A DNA stretch of 64,000 nucleotides, taken from the NCBI RefSeq assembly GCF_027887165.1, contig NC_077232.1, forward strand, positions 11,303,757-11,367,756. Reading direction: 5' to 3'. The position numbers and the translations under genes are program-made. The DNA comes from Monodelphis domestica. Its lineage: Eukaryota > Chordata > Mammalia > Didelphimorphia > Didelphidae. A model generated the notes under the pieces. It was not told the origin of the DNA. It did no database searches and saw only the letters and a list, made by a program, of their open reading frames with translations. Shown piece by piece: positions 60,010 to 64,000 of the stretch (the stretch's first letter is position 1; every line of letters starts with the position of its first letter).

Positions 60010-60764
60010 GGGGGGAGGGGCACAAGCACCTACGAAGCGGGAGGGCCTGCGGGGAATCAATGAGCCCCCCTGCGCTGGGGGGACCGAGGATGGGGGCACC
60101 CAGGCTCAGCTGTGGGGGCCGTGCTTAGCCCAAAGCTTGGGTGGCTCCACCCAGAGCCCAGGAAGCCCTGCGGCTAGGGTTAGGGTTAGGGTTGGACGCT
60201 GGCCCATCCCCGCTCCATACCGTGAGGACGCTGCTCAGGGCTGCCCCGCCCAGCTGCTCTATAGGCCAGGGCTCGTCACTGACCTGCGCCACCTGGAGAG
60301 GAGGGAGCGGCAGAGGCAGGAATCCGCTCCCCCAAAGCTAGTGTTCTCAAGCCTGCTGACAAGCGTTGCCCTGAGTTCGAGAGCAGGGACTGAGCCCTGC
60401 GGCCCACTTCCTCCCCTACCTTAGCCCCTGCCAAGCTGGGGCTCCATCGCCCCAAAAGGCTGCCGGGTGAATCTGAAAGCAGAACCTACGACTTTGTGAC
60501 CACACCCCCCTTCGTATTTTAGTGGGTGAGTGCGGGCTCGGAGCCCAGTCTTGTGGTGCTGCCAGGGCCCCACGCAGGGAGAAGCTTGAGGGGGCGCTGC
60601 TTGGGAGGTGGTGGCTAACCAGCCTGCCGAACACCGCTGGGCTGTTTGGGGGAAGGAATAATAAATCAGTGTCTGAAAGCTGCTCTGCCTTGGCCGGTCC
60701 TCTGCTGCCCCTCTAGTGAGCAGATGGAAGCAACTGCTTCAGTATGGTGCCTGCTCTTTGTTTC
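60010..60764. other. FTH1-BEST1 intergenic sequence, no gene seen
   Basis: GC-rich unique-looking sequence apart from the telomere-like run. No coding exon or RNA gene recognised. It would be 3' UTR of BEST1 if the poly(A) signal at 60004 is used. Confidence 0.5.
60175..60195 (+). repeat. Short interstitial telomere-like repeat
   Basis: Three TAGGGT units in tandem plus a partial copy (TTAGGG phase) between FTH1 and the large microsatellite. Confidence 0.85.
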
Positions 60765-62015
60765 TCCTCCTCCCTCCCTCTCTCTGTCTCTGTGGGTGCC
60801 TTTCTTTCTCTCTCCCTTTCCTCCTTCCCTCCTCTCCTTTCTTTTCATTCCTTCCTCCCTCCTCTCCCTTTTTTCTTTCTTTCTTCCCTTCCTTCCTTCC
60901 TCTCTCCCTTCCCTTCCCTTCCTTCCTTCCTCTCTCCCTTCCATTCCTTCCTTCCTTCCTTCCTTCCTTCCTTCCTTCCTTCCTTCCTTCCTTCCTTCCT
61001 TCCTTCCTTCCTTCCTTCCTTCCTTCCTCCCTCCTTCCCTTCCTCCCTTCCTCTCTCCCTTTCCTTCCTTCCTTCCTTCCTCCCTTCCTTCCTCCCTCCC
61101 TTCCTTCCTTCCTTCCTTCCTTCCTTCCTTCCTTCCTTCCTGCCTGCCTGCCTGCCTGCCTGCCTTCCTTCCTTCCTTCCTTCCTTCCTTCCTTCCTTCC
61201 TTCCTTCCTCCCTTTCTTTCTTCTCTCCCTTCCTTTCTTCCTTCTTCCCTTCCCCTCTCCCTTTCCTTTCTTCCTTCCCTTTTTCTTCCTTCTTTCCTTT
61301 CTTCCTCTCTCCCTTCCTCCTTTCCTCCTCTCCCTTTTTTCTTTCTTCTTTCCTTTCCTTTCTTCCTCTCTCCTTTTCCTTCCTTCCTCTCTCCTCGTCC
61401 TTTCTTTTTCTTTTCTTTTCTCTCTACCTCACTCCTTCTCTCTGTCTATCCGCCCCCTTTATCTCTTGCTGTCTGTCTCTGTCTCTCCACACACCCTTTC
61501 TTCCCTCCCTCTCTTCCTCCCTCCCTTCCTCTCTCCCTTCCTTCCTTCCTCCCTCTCTCCCTTCCTTCCTTCCTCCCTTCCTCTCTCCCTTTCCTTTCTT
61601 CCTTCCTTCCTTCCTTCCCTTTTTCTTCCTTCCTTCCTCACTCCCTTTCTTTCTTCTCTCCCTTCCTTTCTTCCTTCCTCCCTTCCCCTCTCCCTTTCCT
61701 TTCTTCCTTCCTCCCTTCCCCTCTCCCTTTCCTTTCTTCCTTCCCTTTTTCTTCCTTCTTTCCTTTCTTCCTCTCTCCCTTCCTCCTTTCCTCCTCTCCC
61801 TTTTTTCTTTCTTCTTTCCTTTCCTTTCTTCCTCTCTCCTTTTCCTTCCTTCCTCTCTCCTTTTCCTTCCTTCCTCTCTCCTCGTCCTTTCTTTTTCTTT
61901 TCTTTTCTCTCTACCTCACTCCTCTCTGTCTATCCGCCCCCTTTATCTCTTGCTGTCTGTCTCTGTCTCTCCACACACCCTTTCTTCCTCCCTCCCTTCC
62001 TTTCTCCCTCTGTTC
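60765..62015 (+). repeat. Long CCTT/CTTT/CCCT microsatellite with internal duplication
   Basis: About 1.25 kb of almost pure pyrimidine on the + strand: (CCTT)n blocks at 60950-61030 and 61100-61210, a short CTGC block near 61141-61165, and mixed CTTT/CTCC. A non-repeated marker (CTATCCGCCCCCTTTATC, then TCTCCACACACCC) occurs at 61446 and again at 61930, so a segment of roughly 300-340 bp was duplicated 484 bp away. The long open frames across it are low-complexity artefacts. It lies in the predicted BEST1 3' UTR, where it would be purine-rich RNA. Confidence 0.95.
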
Positions 62016-62148
62016 CACTTTGGGAAAAGCCCTCTGCTGGATGACTGCACTCTGCAGTCTACTTCATCTTGGGCAGGGTCTGGTCTATAAGGTAAGAAAG
62101 AAATTGCATAAGGAAGCCTGGAGCAGTCCTGAGGCCAGGGCTCACTGG

Positions 62149-63292
62149 CTAATTGAACCTGCCCACTTGTCCAGCGTCAGGGAACTCGCTCCTTTCCAGG
62201 ATTGTTTCTATCAGCCCCACCAAGTCTCCCTCAGCCAGGGAGATGCCTGAGTCTTTAGAGGAAGGATGCTCAGGAGCTGCCCTGGGCTCCATGGTGAAAT
62301 GGACATCCCCTTTGCTCCCTAGATCTTTTGGAGACCCCGACATTTCCATGGAGACCTGGCCAATGTTGCTGGGCCCATGAGCTTCAGAGCCAGGCATGGC
62401 AGCTTTGTTGTACCTGACTTGAGAGAGCAAAGGTGGTGCCAGAGGGACAGAGGTGAGATCATCACCGGGAGCTGAGGGGCTGCCCATTGCAGGGAGTGAA
62501 TCTGAACTGAGAACAGCTGTGTTCTCTGGGGCCAGCCAGGTGTGCCAGGGGCCCCTGGGGCTCCTCAAGCTGTCTGGTTTCTCTACATCAGGAGCTACAG
62601 ACTGAAACAGGAGGTTGGGGCTCCCTAAAGCTGTGGTCTGGGCCTCTGGGGTCCCTGGGGCCCCAAGTTCTTCATTTTTCCTGGGCAGATGGTCCTCCAG
62701 GGTGGCCACCAAGGAGACCTCAGGGGTTTTGCCTCTCTCTGTGGGCCAGATGAAAGTTTCCCTCATGCTGGAAGTCAGGGAATTTGGGCTCCTGTCCATG
62801 TCACTGGCCTGTGATGGGCAAGGATTGGCACAATTGTCCTTCGTGGAGGATGAGCCAGCATGGGCACTGGAGAGAGCACATCTTCTGCCTGGTGGGCGCT
62901 TCAGTGGGAAAACCAGAGGGAAGGAGCTGATGGGGGTCTGGGGGGCACTGTAGAAGCCAGGCCTCTCATAGAAGGGGGTACAGATGAAGGCATCGAGTTC
63001 CCGCAGCTTCGAGTCTTCATTGTCCCACTGTTCCCTCAAGCTGGAACCAGCCTGGGAGGAAGAATCACCCTTGGAGGTCCAGGCACAACAGGAGCTCCTG
63101 GGCTTGCCCACGTCCTGGTATGGGTAATCCCTCCTCCGAAGCAGGTTCGTTTTAGAGGTAGATCTGGTGAAACTGGTTGGCTGGCCTCCCAGGAGGCGAC
63201 TGAAGGGGCTCATGAACGGAGTCGAGTGATTGGCCTCCTCGTTCTCCTTTATCTGTTCTAGGGGCTGAAACTCCATCTCTTCCTTCTGCATG
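62149..63292 (-). CDS. BEST1: Bestrophin-1, C-terminal tail exon (partial gene)
   Basis: Partial BEST1, the Ca2+-activated Cl- channel of retinal pigment epithelium basolateral membrane. Only the cytosolic tail exon is in the window. A good 3' splice site (pyrimidine-rich, ending CTTCCCAG at 63293-63300 read on the minus strand) precedes MQKEEMEFQP, which matches the human KEEMEFQP at the start of the tail. Residues about 95-125 of the exon (LDAFICTPFYERPGFYSAPQTPISSFP) match the conserved human [23 protein letters not shown] module. The exon continues open for 380 codons to a stop at 62149-62151, about 160 codons more than the human tail of roughly 215 residues. The channel-forming exons lie beyond the right edge. 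Human BEST1 has a small last coding exon, so a further splice from within this exon cannot be excluded; the stop used here is the in-frame one. Convergent with FTH1, as in human. Confidence 0.9.
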
Positions 63293-63529
63293 CTGGGAAG
63301 ACATAAGACACCGACCTGATTAGCCCAAAGCCAGATGGAGCCCTCTGCCCCCACAAAGTGAGCATTTGCTCAGCCTTCTACAGAAGGCATCAACAGGGAC
63401 AGAATGAACAAATACTCGCCCTCCCCCATGTTTACGATAATAATTCACGTCCCTCCGTCATGTCAGAATTCCTACTCCTTATCTCCATGGATCCTTACTG
63501 CTCCATTCACATAACCAAGTATTATCACC

Positions 63530-63620
63530 TCCAATTTACAGATGAAGAAAAAATATTCAGATGAGGAAACCGAGGCTTGTGGAAATAAATGGTCTTGCCC
63601 AAGGTCACAGAGCTTAGATT
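63530..63620 (-). repeat. MIR-type SINE fragment
   Basis: Antisense MIR core: GATGAGGAAACCGAGGCT followed by CTTGCCCAAGGTCACAGAGC, inside the BEST1 intron. Confidence 0.75.
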
Positions 63621-63662
63621 CATAAAGTTTAAGGCTTTGCGGTCTAATTGAGGGACCCCCAT

Positions 63663-63870
63663 GTTGACAAGTAGAGCACTAGTCCCAGAGGGAGGACTGG
63701 ATTAAAATTCCCCCTCTGACACTTACTACCAGGTGACCTTGGGCAAGTCACTTAACCCCCATCTGCCTTAGTTTCCTCACATGTAAAATGGCAATAATAA
63801 GAGCATCCAAGTTGCTGGATTGTCTGGATAAATGGAGAGAATATTTGTAGCTCTTGGGAACCTTCGACCC
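63663..63870 (+). repeat. MIR-type SINE
   Basis: Sense copy with GACCTTGGGCAAGTCACTTA, TTAGTTTCCTCACATGTAAAATG and the downstream TTGTAG-like 3' part. Lies in the BEST1 intron. Confidence 0.8.
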
Positions 63871-64000
63871 CTAGATAAATGCTAGTAGCGATTATCATGA
63901 CTTTAACTTGATAAGATGGTATCTACATCCCCCGAACCCTCAAATCTAGGGTCCATGATCTCTAGAGACGCCCGCAGCTCCAAATCTCATGATTGCCTGA

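Larger units (their letters stand above)
63293..64000 (-). other. BEST1: BEST1 intron before the tail exon
   Basis: No further exon could be recognised. The sequence holds two SINE relics (listed separately) and AT-rich unique sequence. The previous BEST1 exon must lie beyond the right edge. Confidence 0.7.

Noticed and set aside
60646-62250. Very long Leu/Ser/Pro/Phe open frames on the + strand
   Set aside because: They run through a CCTT/CTTT microsatellite in all three frames; low-complexity artefact.

Overview
This is a gene-poor stretch of a mammalian nuclear genome, almost certainly marsupial (metatherian). The evidence is a dense mix of tRNA-derived SINEs of the WSINE1/SINE1 type, SINEs with an RTE/BovB-like tail (Mar1 type), marsupial-type L1 copies, old MIR and L2 relics, a few solo-LTR-like fossils and many long microsatellites. 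The species cannot be fixed from the sequence. Repeat family names are by recall, not by library search.

Two host genes can be supported, both at the right-hand end. FTH1 (ferritin heavy chain) is complete on the + strand. It has a TATA-box/CpG-island promoter near 58.4 kb, an iron-responsive element at 58,471-58,501, four coding exons (58,710-59,832, 183 residues) with canonical splice sites and every ferroxidase residue, and a poly(A) signal at 59,961. BEST1 (bestrophin-1) faces it on the - strand: its large C-terminal tail exon (62,149-63,292) is present and the rest of the gene lies beyond the right edge. The convergent order FTH1 > < BEST1 is the one known in human. The likely BEST1 poly(A) signal lies only 38 nt from that of FTH1, so the two transcripts probably meet or overlap by a few bases, and the BEST1 3' UTR would include a 1.25-kb purine-rich microsatellite.

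The 58 kb upstream of FTH1 holds no gene I can recognise. 1-17.8 kb is MIR/L2/WSINE1 debris with a 450-bp CTTT/CT tract at 2.0 kb, a 700-bp CTGT/CTAT array at 6.6-7.3 kb, a probable solo LTR at 11.3-11.9 kb and a short L1 at 12.2 kb. 17,828-24,269 is a full-length but inactive L1 on the - strand with a perfect 17-bp target-site duplication, inserted in a MIR. 24.7-36 kb holds more truncated L1s, a three-layer transposon nest (30.7-32.4 kb), two LTR-like fossils and a CTA-repeat. 36-58 kb holds a purine-rich array with a 136-bp duplication, further SINE/L2 relics, another L1, a 94-bp higher-order minisatellite (54.7-55.3 kb) and a few non-repetitive islands that could be cis-regulatory.

I found no sign of a new enzymatic or defence system. 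The most interesting points are the FTH1/BEST1 tail-to-tail junction, the long marsupial BEST1 tail, the composite minisatellite, the nested transposons and the candidate regulatory islands.
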